Positions 42,883-51,586 of a stretch of DNA of 64,000 nt are shown piece by piece. Every line of letters starts with the position of its first letter. Within the stretch, counting starts at the first letter, position 1. Under the pieces are notes generated by a model. The model did no database searches and was not told the origin of the DNA. It worked only from the letters and a program-made list of their open reading frames with translations. The stretch is taken from assembly GCA_015655075.1 (NCBI GenBank), contig JAATFT010000022.1:1-64000 (forward strand), read 5' to 3'. Source of the DNA: Clostridiales bacterium (GTDB lineage Bacteria > Bacillota > Clostridia > Lachnospirales > Lachnospiraceae). Made by a program: the position numbers and the translations under genes.

Positions 42883-43646
42883 CTTTGTTAAAATCCATGA
42901 TATTATCATTGATAATAGCATTTTCCACCTATTCCAAAATACCTATGCCAAGGGTTGAATGGAGTGAAAAAAACAGAAAATATTCCCTGATATTTTTCCC
43001 ATTTATCGGGGCGGTAATCGGCGGGTTCCTCTGGGGATGGTGGCGGCTTTCACAGGTTCTCGGGCTGGGAATTTTTATGAAATCGGCTGTAGCCCTATCC
43101 ATACCGGTCTTTATTTCCGGCGGCATTCATCTGGATGGATTTATTGATACGGTGGATGCCCTAAGTTCCTGCCAGCCCAGGGAAAGGAAGCTGGAAATTT
43201 TAAAAGACCCTCACACGGGTGCGTTTGCCGTAATCGGCTGCGGCATTTATTTTATATTATATTTTGGAGCTTTGACGGAAGTAAAAAGCCTGAAAGCTTA
43301 TATGCTTATAAGCATAGGCTTCATCCTTTCCAGGGCGTTTAGCGGATTTTCTTTGGTAGTGTTTCCCTCTGCGAAAAAGGAGGGGCTTTTATATGCTTTT
43401 TCCTCCGCCGCCCACAGGAAAATTACAGGTATTGCGCTGGTTATTATTATCCTGCTGTGCGGCGCCGCTATGCTAAAAGTGGATGCTTTAGGGGGAATTG
43501 TACTTTTTTCGGCCGCAGTACTGGTATTTCTGTATTACAGGGGGATGTATGCAAGGCGGTTTGGAGGCATCACGGGAGATTTGGCCGGTTTCTTTTTGCA
43601 GGTCTGCGAACTGGCGATGGTGATTGCCGCGGCAGCCGTTATGTGA
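42879..43646 (+). CDS. cobS: Adenosylcobinamide-GDP ribazoletransferase CobS
   Basis: ATG 42879 overlaps the cobU stop (ATGA). The 255-aa integral membrane protein has the CobS active-site motif GGIHLDGFIDTVDALSS and KDPHTGAFAVIGCG, with several hydrophobic helices after it. It joins activated cobinamide and alpha-ribazole. Confidence 0.93.
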   Translation: MTLLKSMILSLIIAFSTYSKIPMPRVEWSEKNRKYSLIFFPFIGAVIGGFLWGWWRLSQVLGLGIFMKSAVALSIPVFISGGIHLDGFIDTVDALSSCQPRERKLEILKDPHTGAFAVIGCGIYFILYFGALTEVKSLKAYMLISIGFILSRAFSGFSLVVFPSAKKEGLLYAFSSAAHRKITGIALVIIILLCGAAMLKVDALGGIVLFSAAVLVFLYYRGMYARRFGGITGDLAGFFLQVCELAMVIAAAAVM

Positions 43647-43742
43647 ACAATTCCGTTAATGGAATATCCAATTTATGGAATGCCTAATTTATGGAATATC
43701 CGGTTTGCGGGAATAGAAAAGTAGTTACCCGGAGTTCAAATA

Positions 43743-43837
43743 AATAGGCAATAGCGAAACTATATGGTTTTCTAAATTTACCGCAACGAATACGGGTTTC
43801 ATTGCTTCAGCGGCCTTTAGTTCCGCAATTACCTATT
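43743..43837. repeat. MITE-like inverted-repeat element, family D (95 bp)
   Basis: The left end AATAGGCAATAGCGAAACTA matches the reverse complement of the right end (TAGTTCCGCAATTACCTATT) at 17 of 20 positions. It lies in the 219-bp gap between cobS and the next gene. Just before it, three near-repeats of ATTTATGGAAT-like sequence occur at 43660-43705. No gene is seen in the gap. Confidence 0.5.
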
Positions 43838-43865
43838 CCAATAAAAAGCACAAGGAGAGGATGGA

Positions 43866-44351
43866 ATGGAGTTATATATAGGAGGTATCAGCCAGGGAAA
43901 ACTTACTTATGTATGCAATAAGAAAAATATTTCAAAGGACAGTGACTTAATCTGCGACGGGGCCGGCTGTACTATGGAGGAATTATTATCGAAACCGTTT
44001 GTAAATCATTTTCATCTGTTCATAGGGCGGCTTTTAAAAGAGGGCGGAGCAATTGTTACCGATGGAGCAATTGCTCCCGATGGGCCGAAAACAGATTCAG
44101 ACAGGCATTTTCTTCTGAAACCGGGACATGCTCCGGACCCCGAAAAAATAGCAAACGTGCTGGCAAAAGACCTGATTGCCGAAAATCCCTCCGTCGTCAT
44201 TATCTGCAATGAGGTAGGGTGCGGGATTGTTCCCGTGGACCGGACGGACAGGCTTTACCGGGAAACGGTGGGGCGCTGTTTATGCAGGCTGGCGGAATAT
44301 TCCCAGGTTGTAGAGAGAATTGTATGCGGATTGGGGATGAGGTTAAAATGA
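43866..44351 (+). CDS. CobU-like protein with variant P-loop
   Basis: The 161-aa product begins MELYIGGISQGKLTYV, a CobU-type first strand with GGISQGK in place of GGxxSGKS. It ends with VIICNEVGCGIVPVDRTDRL, VGRCLCRLAEYSQVVERIVC and GLGMRL, the C-terminal CobU/CobP pattern. The central region does not show the RHQ-x-R guanylylation segment. It is therefore a second, shorter CobU relative beside the canonical cobU at 42340. AAGGAGAGG precedes ATG 43866, and cobC overlaps its end. It might be a kinase-only paralogue or a salvage enzyme. Confidence 0.8.
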   Translation: MELYIGGISQGKLTYVCNKKNISKDSDLICDGAGCTMEELLSKPFVNHFHLFIGRLLKEGGAIVTDGAIAPDGPKTDSDRHFLLKPGHAPDPEKIANVLAKDLIAENPSVVIICNEVGCGIVPVDRTDRLYRETVGRCLCRLAEYSQVVERIVCGLGMRLK

Positions 44352-44944
44352 AGGTTATCTTAATCAGGCACGGCAAGACAAAAGGAAATTTGGAAAACCG
44401 GTATATGGGAACAACGGATGAACCTTTATGCAAATCGGGCATGGAACAGATTCAAAGCCTTGTGAGCTCGCACAGTTATCCCAAGGCGGAGGTTATCTAT
44501 GTAAGCCCGTTAAAGCGTTGTATAAAAACGGCGGAACTTATCTATCCCGGGAAAGCACTCATCCTTTGTAAAAATCTTAAGGAATGTTACTTCGGGGAAT
44601 TTGAAAATAAAAATTACCTGGAATTAGCCGGCAATAAGAACTACCAGGAATGGCTTGACAGTAACGGGACCCTGGAATTTCCAGGCGGTGAGAAGCAAAA
44701 GGACTTCCGGAAACGCTGCTGTCAGGCATATGAGACAATTATAGAAAACTGCGGGCGGAAAGATACCGCGTTAATTGTTCACGGAGGTACCATTATGGCC
44801 GTTTTGGAAAAATACGGTGTGCCAAAGAAAGGTTTTTATGACTGGCAGGTAAAAAACGCAGAAGGGTATCTGTGCCAGCTTCAGGAAGATAACAGAAGCT
44901 TAAAAGTTTTGGAAAAATTGAAAGGCCGGGAGGAACAGACATGA
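44348..44944 (+). CDS. cobC: Alpha-ribazole phosphatase-like histidine phosphatase CobC
   Basis: ATG 44348 overlaps the previous stop (ATGA). The 198-aa protein has the phosphohistidine motif LIRHGKTKGN, YVSPLKRCIKTAE and IVHGGTIMAVLEKYG, the histidine phosphatase fold. Its place inside the cob cluster supports CobC. Confidence 0.9.
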   Translation: MKVILIRHGKTKGNLENRYMGTTDEPLCKSGMEQIQSLVSSHSYPKAEVIYVSPLKRCIKTAELIYPGKALILCKNLKECYFGEFENKNYLELAGNKNYQEWLDSNGTLEFPGGEKQKDFRKRCCQAYETIIENCGRKDTALIVHGGTIMAVLEKYGVPKKGFYDWQVKNAEGYLCQLQEDNRSLKVLEKLKGREEQT

Positions 44945-45918
44945 TTTATTATTCCATTGCTTCATTCATAGCCGGTTATATCCTTGACCTTATTTTGGGA
45001 GACCCCTGCTGGCTGCCCCATCCCGTACGTCTGATAGGGAAGCTGATAAGCAAATTGGAAATACTGGCGAGGAAATATTTCAAAAAAACCCCGGAAAGCC
45101 TGATTGCGGCGGGTATAGTCCTGGTAATCCTGGTTCTTGCCGCGTCAAGTCTTATTCCCTTTTTCTTATTATATCTGCTGTACCGTTATGTTCCCTGGCT
45201 GGGATTTATAACGGAAAGTATTATGTGTTACCAGATACTGGCTGTAAAATGCCTTAAGGTGGAAAGCATGCGGGTATACCGTTCCCTGAAAAAGGGTGAT
45301 CTAAAAGAGGCCAGGCACAACGTGTCCATGATAGTCGGCCGGGATACGGATAGGTTGGACGAAGCGGGTGTTTTAAAGGCTGCAGTTGAGACGGTTGCCG
45401 AAAATACCTCGGACGGCGTAATTGCCCCCATGATTTATCTGGCAATGGGAGGTCCGGTTTTAGGTTTTTTCTATAAGGCGGTTAACACAATGGATTCCAT
45501 GATAGGATATAAAAACGAAGCCTATTTGTATTTGGGAAGAGCCGCCGCAAAATTAGATGACGCGGTTAATTATATTCCTGCCCGGATATCCGCAGTACTT
45601 ATGATACTTGCCTGTCCTTTTGCGGGTCTTAACAGAAAGGAAGCAGTCCGCATCTACCGGAGGGACAGACGCAGCCATTCCAGCCCCAATTCTGCCCAAA
45701 CGGAAGCCGTGTGTGCGGGGGCCCTGGGACTTAAGCTTGCCGGAGACGCCTGGTATTTCGGTAAACTGTACAAAAAGCCCGCCATCGGGGAGGATACCAG
45801 GCCCATTGAAGCAGAGGATATTAAAAGAGTAAACAGGCTGTTATATGCCGCCTCCCTCCTGGCCATGGCGCTGTTCATCTCATTAAAGCTTTTGGCGGCG
45901 GCATTTGTTTTAAAATAG
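44941..45918 (+). CDS. cbiB: Adenosylcobinamide-phosphate synthase CbiB
   Basis: The 325-aa membrane protein has GYILDLILGDPCWLPHPVRL, the family signature ENTSDGVIAPMIYLAMGGP and NTMDSMIGYKNEAYLYLG, and VCAGALGLKLAGDAWYFGK. It attaches aminopropanol phosphate made with the help of the decarboxylase encoded next. The start overlaps cobC by 4 bases. Confidence 0.95.
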   Translation: MIYYSIASFIAGYILDLILGDPCWLPHPVRLIGKLISKLEILARKYFKKTPESLIAAGIVLVILVLAASSLIPFFLLYLLYRYVPWLGFITESIMCYQILAVKCLKVESMRVYRSLKKGDLKEARHNVSMIVGRDTDRLDEAGVLKAAVETVAENTSDGVIAPMIYLAMGGPVLGFFYKAVNTMDSMIGYKNEAYLYLGRAAAKLDDAVNYIPARISAVLMILACPFAGLNRKEAVRIYRRDRRSHSSPNSAQTEAVCAGALGLKLAGDAWYFGKLYKKPAIGEDTRPIEAEDIKRVNRLLYAASLLAMALFISLKLLAAAFVLK

Positions 45919-45942
45919 TTGGCGCGCAGATTGGAGGAAGCA

Positions 45943-46986
45943 ATGGATCAGTACCGGCACGGCGGAGAAATCTATGATAAAAAAATTTATTTGGACTTTT
46001 CCGTAAATACCAATCCCCTTGGATTACCGGAAGGTGTTAAGAAAGCCCTTGTTTCCCGGACGGATAATTTTGCGCTGTATCCGGATAACCGGTGCGGCGG
46101 ACTGGTAAATGCCATAGGGGAGTATGAAAAGGTTGACAGGGATTTTATTATCTGCGGAAACGGGGCCTCGGACTTAATATTCCGTTTATGTTATGCCTTA
46201 AAGCCCAAAAGGGCAATGGTAACGGCGCCCGCTTTTTCGGAATATGAAAAAGCCTTAAGGGAAGCCGGGAGCAAAGTGGAGTACTGCTATTTAGAGGAAG
46301 GGGAAGAATTTTGCGTTACCGGGCGGCTGGCCTGCCGGCTGGATAAACAATTGGAGGTATTATTTTTATGCAATCCCGGCAATCCGGTGGGAAATCTCAT
46401 ACCGGACGGCGAATTGGAAAAGATAATGGAACAATGTATAAGATATGATATTTTCCTGGTTATGGATGAATGCTTTATGGATTTCACAGAGAATGCAGAA
46501 GCCCATTCCCTGAAAAAGTTTCTTACGGGAAATGACAGGATATTCCTGTTAAAGGCCTTTACCAAACAATATGCCATGGCCGGTTTAAGGCTTGGCTACG
46601 GCATATGCGGCAACAGGCGCCTGCTGGAACGTATGCGTGATACCGGGCCTTCGTGGAATGTATCCGTACCGGCCCAGATTGCGGGTATCGAAGCATTAAA
46701 AGAAGATACCTACCGCCTTAAGACCAGGGAACTGATCAGGCAGGAGCGGGAATATTTATATCACGGCCTAAAAGGTCTGGGCTTAAAGGTATTTAAACCC
46801 GCTGCCAATTACATTTTTTTTAAAAGCAGGGATACCCTTTATGATGCATTATTGGCCAGGGGAATACTGATACGGCAGTGCGGCAATTATCCGCAGCTGA
46901 ATAAAGAGTTCTACCGGATTGCCGTAAAAAAACATGAAGAGAATAAAATACTGCTTAAGGAAATAGCAGAATGCCTGAAGGAATAA
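45943..46986 (+). CDS. cobD: Threonine-phosphate decarboxylase CobD (PLP enzyme)
   Basis: ATG 45943 follows TTGGAGGAAGCA; the frame opens at 45919. The 347-aa class I/II aminotransferase-fold protein has HGGEIYDKKIYLDFSVNTNP, CNPGNPVGNLIPD, the conserved VMDECFMDF and the PLP Lys region LKAFTKQYAMAGLRLGYG. It supplies the aminopropanol phosphate linker. It resembles HisC, but the context and the HGG-x8-LDFS start favour CobD. Confidence 0.92.
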   Translation: MDQYRHGGEIYDKKIYLDFSVNTNPLGLPEGVKKALVSRTDNFALYPDNRCGGLVNAIGEYEKVDRDFIICGNGASDLIFRLCYALKPKRAMVTAPAFSEYEKALREAGSKVEYCYLEEGEEFCVTGRLACRLDKQLEVLFLCNPGNPVGNLIPDGELEKIMEQCIRYDIFLVMDECFMDFTENAEAHSLKKFLTGNDRIFLLKAFTKQYAMAGLRLGYGICGNRRLLERMRDTGPSWNVSVPAQIAGIEALKEDTYRLKTRELIRQEREYLYHGLKGLGLKVFKPAANYIFFKSRDTLYDALLARGILIRQCGNYPQLNKEFYRIAVKKHEENKILLKEIAECLKE

Positions 46987-47023
46987 TTATTGAAAAGCGC
47001 TCTCGGAAAGAAAGGAGGCAAAT

Positions 47024-48568
47024 ATGGCAAAAGCGATTATGATTCAGGGAACCATGTCCAATGTGGGGAAAAGCTTATTGGCGGCGGGGCTTTGCAGGGT
47101 ATTTAAACAGGACGGCTACAAGGTCGCACCTTTCAAATCTCAGAATATGGCTCTGAATTCGTTTATTACGGAGGAAGGCCTGGAGATGGGACGCGCTCAG
47201 GTAATGCAGGCGGAAGCCTGCGGGATTAAGCCTTCCGTGGGGATGAACCCCGTACTGTTAAAGCCTACTACCGATGTGGGTTCACAGGTCATTGTAAACG
47301 GCGAGGTAAGGGGCAATATGAAGGCGGCGGATTATTTTAAATATAAAAAGAAGCTCATACCGGATATTATGAAAGCCTATCATAAGCTGGAGGAAGAATA
47401 TGAGATTGTTGTAATAGAAGGCGCGGGAAGTCCTGCTGAAATCAACTTAAAAAGTGAAGATATCGTCAATATGGGCATGGCTAAGCTTGCAGGGGCTCCG
47501 GTTCTGCTGGTGGGGGATATTGACCGTGGCGGGGTATTTGCCCAGATTGCGGGAACACTGATGCTTTTGGAGGAAGAGGAAAAGGCCATGGTGAAAGGGG
47601 TTGTCATCAATAAATTCAGAGGGGATAAATCCATACTGGAACCCGGTCTTGTTATGTTAAGGGATTTAACCGGTAAAGAGGTTGCCGGGGTAATACCCTA
47701 TGTATATCTGGACATTGATGACGAGGACAGCTTATCGGAACGCTTTGGCAAAAATAAGGACAGCGGTATCATAGACATTGCCGTTATAAAGCTGCCCCGC
47801 ATTTCCAATTTTACGGACTTTAATTCCCTGGAGCATATGGAGGGGGTTTCCCTGCGTTACGTATCAAGGCCCGCCGATTTAAAGGAGGCGGATATGATCC
47901 TTTTACCCGGTACCAAAAGTACTATGCAGGACCTGGCCTGGCTGCGGCAAAACGGCCTGGAAGCGGCAATCAAACAAATGGCGGCAAAGGGTAAAATTAT
48001 CTTTGGAATCTGCGGCGGATACCAGATGCTTGGAGAAAAATTAAGCGATCCGGCTCAGGCGGAAGCCTCCGGCAGTATGGAGGGAATGGGACTTCTTCCT
48101 GTTACAACCGTATTTGAGGAAGAAAAGGTCCGTACCAGGGTATCGGGCAGTATTTGCAGGATGGAGGGGGATCTTGCTTTATTAAGCGCGGTTCCGATCG
48201 AAGGCTATGAAATCCATATGGGAGTAACCTATGTAACCGAAAGAGACAGGGGCGGCTTCTTTTCTCTGATTGCCGACAATATCACTGGCGGGCGGGAAAA
48301 GAAATCAGGAGACACCGGGAAATTAAAGACGGACGGCTATGTCCGTGAAAATGTGCTGGGAACCTATGTCCACGGGATTTTTGACAAGGAGGAATTTCTG
48401 GAGGGAATCGTTAAAACCCTTTTCAAACGGAAAGGTTTGGAATATAATCAGATTAAATCCGTTGATTTAAAAACCTACAAGGAAAGACAGTATGACAATC
48501 TGGCGGATACGGTCAGAAATAATCTGGATATGGAATTCATCTACAGAGTTTTGGAGGAGGGCATATGA
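47024..48568 (+). CDS. cobQ: Cobyric acid synthase CobQ/CbiP
   Basis: AAGGAGGC precedes ATG 47024. The 514-aa protein starts [20 protein letters not shown] and contains [29 protein letters not shown] and [15 protein letters not shown]. In the glutaminase domain [15 protein letters not shown], the nucleophile Cys in [11 protein letters not shown] and EGYEIHMG are visible. It amidates side chains b, d, e and g. Confidence 0.96.
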   Translation: MAKAIMIQGTMSNVGKSLLAAGLCRVFKQDGYKVAPFKSQNMALNSFITEEGLEMGRAQVMQAEACGIKPSVGMNPVLLKPTTDVGSQVIVNGEVRGNMKAADYFKYKKKLIPDIMKAYHKLEEEYEIVVIEGAGSPAEINLKSEDIVNMGMAKLAGAPVLLVGDIDRGGVFAQIAGTLMLLEEEEKAMVKGVVINKFRGDKSILEPGLVMLRDLTGKEVAGVIPYVYLDIDDEDSLSERFGKNKDSGIIDIAVIKLPRISNFTDFNSLEHMEGVSLRYVSRPADLKEADMILLPGTKSTMQDLAWLRQNGLEAAIKQMAAKGKIIFGICGGYQMLGEKLSDPAQAEASGSMEGMGLLPVTTVFEEEKVRTRVSGSICRMEGDLALLSAVPIEGYEIHMGVTYVTERDRGGFFSLIADNITGGREKKSGDTGKLKTDGYVRENVLGTYVHGIFDKEEFLEGIVKTLFKRKGLEYNQIKSVDLKTYKERQYDNLADTVRNNLDMEFIYRVLEEGI

Positions 48569-49092
48569 ATAAAGGATTGATACATGTTTACTGCGGAGAC
48601 GGCAAAGGCAAGACGACAGCCGCTATCGGGCTGGCGGTCAGGGCCGCGGGAAGCGGCATGCAGGTTGTATTGCTTCAGTTTTTGAAAGGAAGGACGGTAA
48701 GCGAACTGGCCAGCTTAAAACTGCTTCCCAATATAACCGTACTCCGGAACAAAAAAGATTTCGGCTTTTATAATACAATGACACAGCAGGATAAAGCGGA
48801 TATTACGGCACTTCATAATGAAAATCTGAATAAAGCCCTCAAGCTGGTAAAGGAGGGTCTGTGCGATATGCTTATCCTGGATGAAATAACGGCCGCATAC
48901 AAGTATGGGCTGGTGGACAGGGAAGCAGTCGATAACCTTATCCTGCATAAAAAGGCCAAGCTGGAGCTGGTGCTTACCGGACGGGAACCGGCACCCCTGT
49001 TTCTTGAAACGGCGGATTACGTATCGGAAGTAAGAAAGATAAAACATCCCTATGATAAAAATATAACGGCCAGAAAAGGAATTGAGCTATGA
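48565..49092 (+). CDS. cobO: Corrinoid adenosyltransferase (CobA/CobO/BtuR family)
   Basis: The 175-aa protein has the P-loop [45 protein letters not shown] and [20 protein letters not shown]. It transfers the adenosyl group from ATP to cobalt. Overlaps of 4 bases couple it to cobQ and cbiC. Confidence 0.95.
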   Translation: MNKGLIHVYCGDGKGKTTAAIGLAVRAAGSGMQVVLLQFLKGRTVSELASLKLLPNITVLRNKKDFGFYNTMTQQDKADITALHNENLNKALKLVKEGLCDMLILDEITAAYKYGLVDREAVDNLILHKKAKLELVLTGREPAPLFLETADYVSEVRKIKHPYDKNITARKGIEL

Positions 49093-49715
49093 AAATAAAG
49101 TTTGACACCATGTTACCGGAGGAAATTGAAAAAAGAAGCTTTGAACTGATTGAGGCAGAATTAAAAACAGAACTGGATCCGGTCTATAAACCCATAATTA
49201 AGAGGGTTATCCATACTACGGCGGATTTTGATTATGCGGACAACCTGTGTTTTTCTCCTGGGGTGGCGCAAAAGGCGATAGATGCAATTAAAAACGGGGC
49301 CTGTATCGTTACGGATACCAATATGGGGAAAGCGGGAATCAATAAAAAATCCTTAGCCAGGTTCGGCGGAGAAGTATATTGCTTTATGGCGGATGAAGAC
49401 GTGGCTGTTAAGGCAAGGAAGCTGGGGGTCACAAGGGCTGCGGTCGGTATGGATAAAGCGGCGGAATTAGATAAAAGGCTGATTTTTGCCATCGGCAATG
49501 CCCCTACCGCGCTGATACGCCTCTATGAGCTGGCACAATCCGGCAAAATAAAACCGGAACTTATTATCGGTGTTCCGGTTGGATTTGTGAATGCTGCTGA
49601 AGCAAAGGAATTAATCCTGGAAACTGAGATTCCCTGTATTGTGGCAAGGGGACGCAAGGGCGGAAGCAATGTGGCCGCAAGTATCTGCAACGCACTTTTA
49701 TATATGATTTCCTGA
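49089..49715 (+). CDS. cbiC: Cobalt-precorrin-8 methylmutase CbiC
   Basis: The 208-aa protein has KRVIHTTADFDYADNLCFSP with the catalytic His, CIVTDTNMGKAGINK, IFAIGNAPTALIRLYEL and GVPVGFVNAAEAKELI. It moves the C11 methyl to C12, giving cobyrinate. It ends the cobalamin run and its stop overlaps the convergent XRE gene by 18 bases. Confidence 0.96.
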   Translation: MKIKFDTMLPEEIEKRSFELIEAELKTELDPVYKPIIKRVIHTTADFDYADNLCFSPGVAQKAIDAIKNGACIVTDTNMGKAGINKKSLARFGGEVYCFMADEDVAVKARKLGVTRAAVGMDKAAELDKRLIFAIGNAPTALIRLYELAQSGKIKPELIIGVPVGFVNAAEAKELILETEIPCIVARGRKGGSNVAASICNALLYMIS

Positions 49716-50105
49716 TTTGGGATCGTCCTCTTTTACGGCTTTTGTCTGATTTAAAAATAACTGGATCATCTGACCTTTTATATAATCCTTGTTTTCATCC
49801 TTCAGACGGTTATAATAATTCAGCACATTCCATTCATCCTTACTTAATACGGCGGCATTAGGATGATTATAATCGGAGGATTCATTTGCCAATTCAGATT
49901 GACGGCTTACATCATAATCAAATAAATAATCGGTGCTGACATTGAAATATTCCGCCACTTTCACTAATATATCAGGATCCGGCGTACTGTAATTCCGCTC
50001 ATAATTGGACATGGTTGATTTGCTTACTCCAAGAATCGAAGCCAAATCATTCTGCGCAATATTTCTTTGCAGCCTTAAACTACGGATTTTCTTTCCTATA
50101 TCCAT
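49698..50105 (-). CDS. XRE-family transcriptional regulator (135 aa)
   Basis: ATG 50105 has GAGGGGAG upstream; the frame opens at 50126. Residues 1-65 form the HTH (IGKKIRSLRLQRNIAQNDLA and SILGVSKSTMSNYERNYSTP). The tail is helical with NYYNRLKDENKDYIKGQMI, typical of SinR/Cro-type regulators. It is convergent with cbiC and divergent from a strong promoter at 50198, which it may control. Confidence 0.88.
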   Translation of the reverse strand: MDIGKKIRSLRLQRNIAQNDLASILGVSKSTMSNYERNYSTPDPDILVKVAEYFNVSTDYLFDYDVSRQSELANESSDYNHPNAAVLSKDEWNVLNYYNRLKDENKDYIKGQMIQLFLNQTKAVKEDDPKSGNHI

Positions 50106-50197
50106 GATAACACTCCCCTCTTTCATTTATAAATAGTATCATAAACAGATTTTTTTAAAATATAACTCCCAAAATAATGGAAAAATATTAAAAATAT

Positions 50198-50226
50198 TTG
50201 ACAAATCAAAGAAAAATGGATATAAT
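50198..50226 (+). promoter_or_regulatory. Strong sigma-A type promoter, divergent from the XRE gene
   Basis: TTGACA (50198-50203), a 17-bp spacer and TATAAT (50221-50226) form a consensus promoter. It faces away from the XRE gene. The only frame behind it is the 28-codon ORF at 50233. Confidence 0.75.
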
Positions 50227-50232
50227 ATAAAC

Positions 50233-50319
50233 ATGAGAAGGATAGATCATTTCTATAACAGATTTATAACGGAATTTGTGAAGTACCGGAATGCCATATC
50301 CGCTTTCAATAAGGCATAA
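50233..50319 (+). CDS. Candidate leaderless 28-aa peptide
   Basis: ATG 50233 lies 7 bases after the TATAAT, so an mRNA from this promoter would be leaderless or nearly so. The product reads MRRIDHFYNRFITEFVKYRN and ends AISAFNKA. Its last third lies inside the MITE-like element at 50291. It may be a truncated gene whose body was lost, or a real small peptide. Confidence 0.35.
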   Translation: MRRIDHFYNRFITEFVKYRNAISAFNKA

Positions 50320-50404
50320 GGCTACGTGATTTTATCAAAAATATAGTCCCCTCAATATTTTTAGATTGAAAGGCCTTGTGTCTTATTGAAAATGGATGTG
50401 GCAT
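50291..50404. repeat. MITE-like element, family C (114 bp)
   Basis: The left end ATGCCATATCCGCTTTCAAT and the right end ATTGAAAATGGATGTGGCAT are inverted repeats extending 31 bp with about 26 matches. The inside has no gene. Confidence 0.6.
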
Positions 50405-50425
50405 AATATTTTTCTTGAGTTTCTT

Positions 50426-50533
50426 AAGGCGTGCCTGAAAACTGCTTGGACTGGGCGTTCCACTTTGTGGGAGACGCAGTATACCCCAAAATGGAGCGGT
50501 CAGAACGGCGCAATGAGTTTTCAGACACGCCCT
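50426..50533. repeat. MITE-like element, family B (108 bp)
   Basis: AAGGCGTGCCTGAAAACT at the left and AGTTTTCAGACACGCCCT at the right are inverted repeats with two mismatches. The inner segment GACGCAGTATACC and GCGGTCAGAACGG matches the copies at 25088 and 50715. Confidence 0.7.
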
Positions 50534-50677
50534 AGGTTTTCCCATGCCTTTAATTCCCTAACAGAAATATAAATTAAAAAATTTTATAGGATTTCCATGC
50601 ATAATCTTGATGGAATATTGAAAATAATTCTTGCGTTTTTTTATTTTATTGTTATAATGTAAAATAATTGATGCGTT

Positions 50678-50693
50678 AAAACGCACAAATTAA
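50678..50693. promoter_or_regulatory. Probable XRE-cupin operator upstream of its own gene
   Basis: AAAACGCACAAATTAA occurs here, behind a TATAAT at about 50653-50658 and inside the dyad GCGTTAAAACGC. AACGCACAAAT recurs at 51423-51433 within the PII gene promoter. The repetition suggests one regulator acting at both sites. Confidence 0.5.
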
Positions 50694-50714
50694 CTCTATT
50701 GAAATTTTCCAAAA

Positions 50715-50779
50715 TTGCGACGCAGTATACCGCAAAGTCAAGCGGTCAGAACGGTACAATGAGTTTTCAGACACGCTCT
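50715..50779. repeat. Family B MITE-like element, right half
   Basis: GCGACGCAGTATACCGCAAA, GCGGTCAGAACGGTACAATG and GTTTTCAGACACGCTCT match the right half of the copies at 25088 and 50426. The left half is missing. It lies between the probable regulator promoter and the regulator gene. Confidence 0.6.
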
Positions 50780-50841
50780 GGGTAAAATTCAGTTAATTTC
50801 TTAGAGGAAATGAAAAATTAAAAGTTGTAGGTGGTATTTAT

Positions 50842-51393
50842 ATGGAATATATAACGAAAAATGTTGCAAGAAACCTAAAACGTATCAGGAAGTCAAGGAA
50901 AATGAGCCTGGATATGGTGTCGGAACAGACAGGGATCAGTAAAAGCATGCTGGGTCAGATAGAAAGAGGGGAATCGGTTCCCACAGTTGAGACTTTGGGG
51001 AAAATAGTCAGCGGACTAAGGGTTTCCTTTACCTCTTTAGTCAGTGCCGTAAAAACCGATACCATTCTTGTAGAGAAGGAAGAACTGATTCCCTCCAAGA
51101 ATATCGACGGAGAATATAAAGTTTATGAATACTTTCCCTATGAAGAGGACCGTACTTTTGAAATCTATATGATGGAGGTGGAGGAGGGTGCAAGTTACAC
51201 CTCCGGCGGGCACGGTGAAAATACATATGAGTATTTAACCGTATTTACCGGAGTTTTGACTCTTGAAGTGGAAGGAAAGGCATATGAAATTAAGGAAGAA
51301 AACTCCATAAGGTTTCCGGTTTATTGTGACCATACCTATTCCAATTATGGAAAAGGACTCGTAAAATTCAGTATCACATTTACATGGGATTAA
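50842..51393 (+). CDS. XRE-cupin transcriptional regulator (PuuR-like)
   Basis: The 183-aa protein has an N-terminal HTH (NLKRIRKSRKMSLDMVSEQT and GISKSMLGQIERGESVPTVE) and a C-terminal cupin domain, about residues 105-180 (ENTYEYLTVFTGVLTLEVEG and IRFPVYCDHTYSNYG). Regulators with this layout control amino acid and polyamine use. It is encoded immediately upstream of the PII-potABCD-aminotransferase genes, and a shared motif lies in both promoters. The start has GTAGGTGG upstream. Confidence 0.88.
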   Translation: MEYITKNVARNLKRIRKSRKMSLDMVSEQTGISKSMLGQIERGESVPTVETLGKIVSGLRVSFTSLVSAVKTDTILVEKEELIPSKNIDGEYKVYEYFPYEEDRTFEIYMMEVEEGASYTSGGHGENTYEYLTVFTGVLTLEVEGKAYEIKEENSIRFPVYCDHTYSNYGKGLVKFSITFTWD

Positions 51394-51412
51394 ACTTTTT
51401 TTAAAATAATTA

Positions 51413-51441
51413 TTGACAATATAACGCACAAATGTTATAGT
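51413..51441 (+). promoter_or_regulatory. Promoter of the PII-pot operon with operator in the spacer
   Basis: TTGACA (51413-51418), 17-bp spacer and TATAGT (51436-51441). The spacer carries AACGCACAAATGTTA, sharing AACGCACAAAT with the upstream region of the XRE-cupin gene. A repressor bound there would block RNA polymerase. Confidence 0.7.
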
Positions 51442-51586
51442 AACAGCTATATAAAAGGAATGAAAACAAATGATTTAGGCAGATGGGACAGATTCGGCTG
51501 TTTTCCGTTATGTAAGCGTTTTTTTCCTGAGACTTCTGTTCTTTGGCAGGCAGCGGTGTTTCATTTTGAGATAGGAGGAATATGAT

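Noticed and set aside
43741-43840. Possible second riboswitch in the gap after cobS
   Set aside because: The segment is a simple long inverted repeat with MITE-like ends and lacks the B12 box or other riboswitch landmarks.
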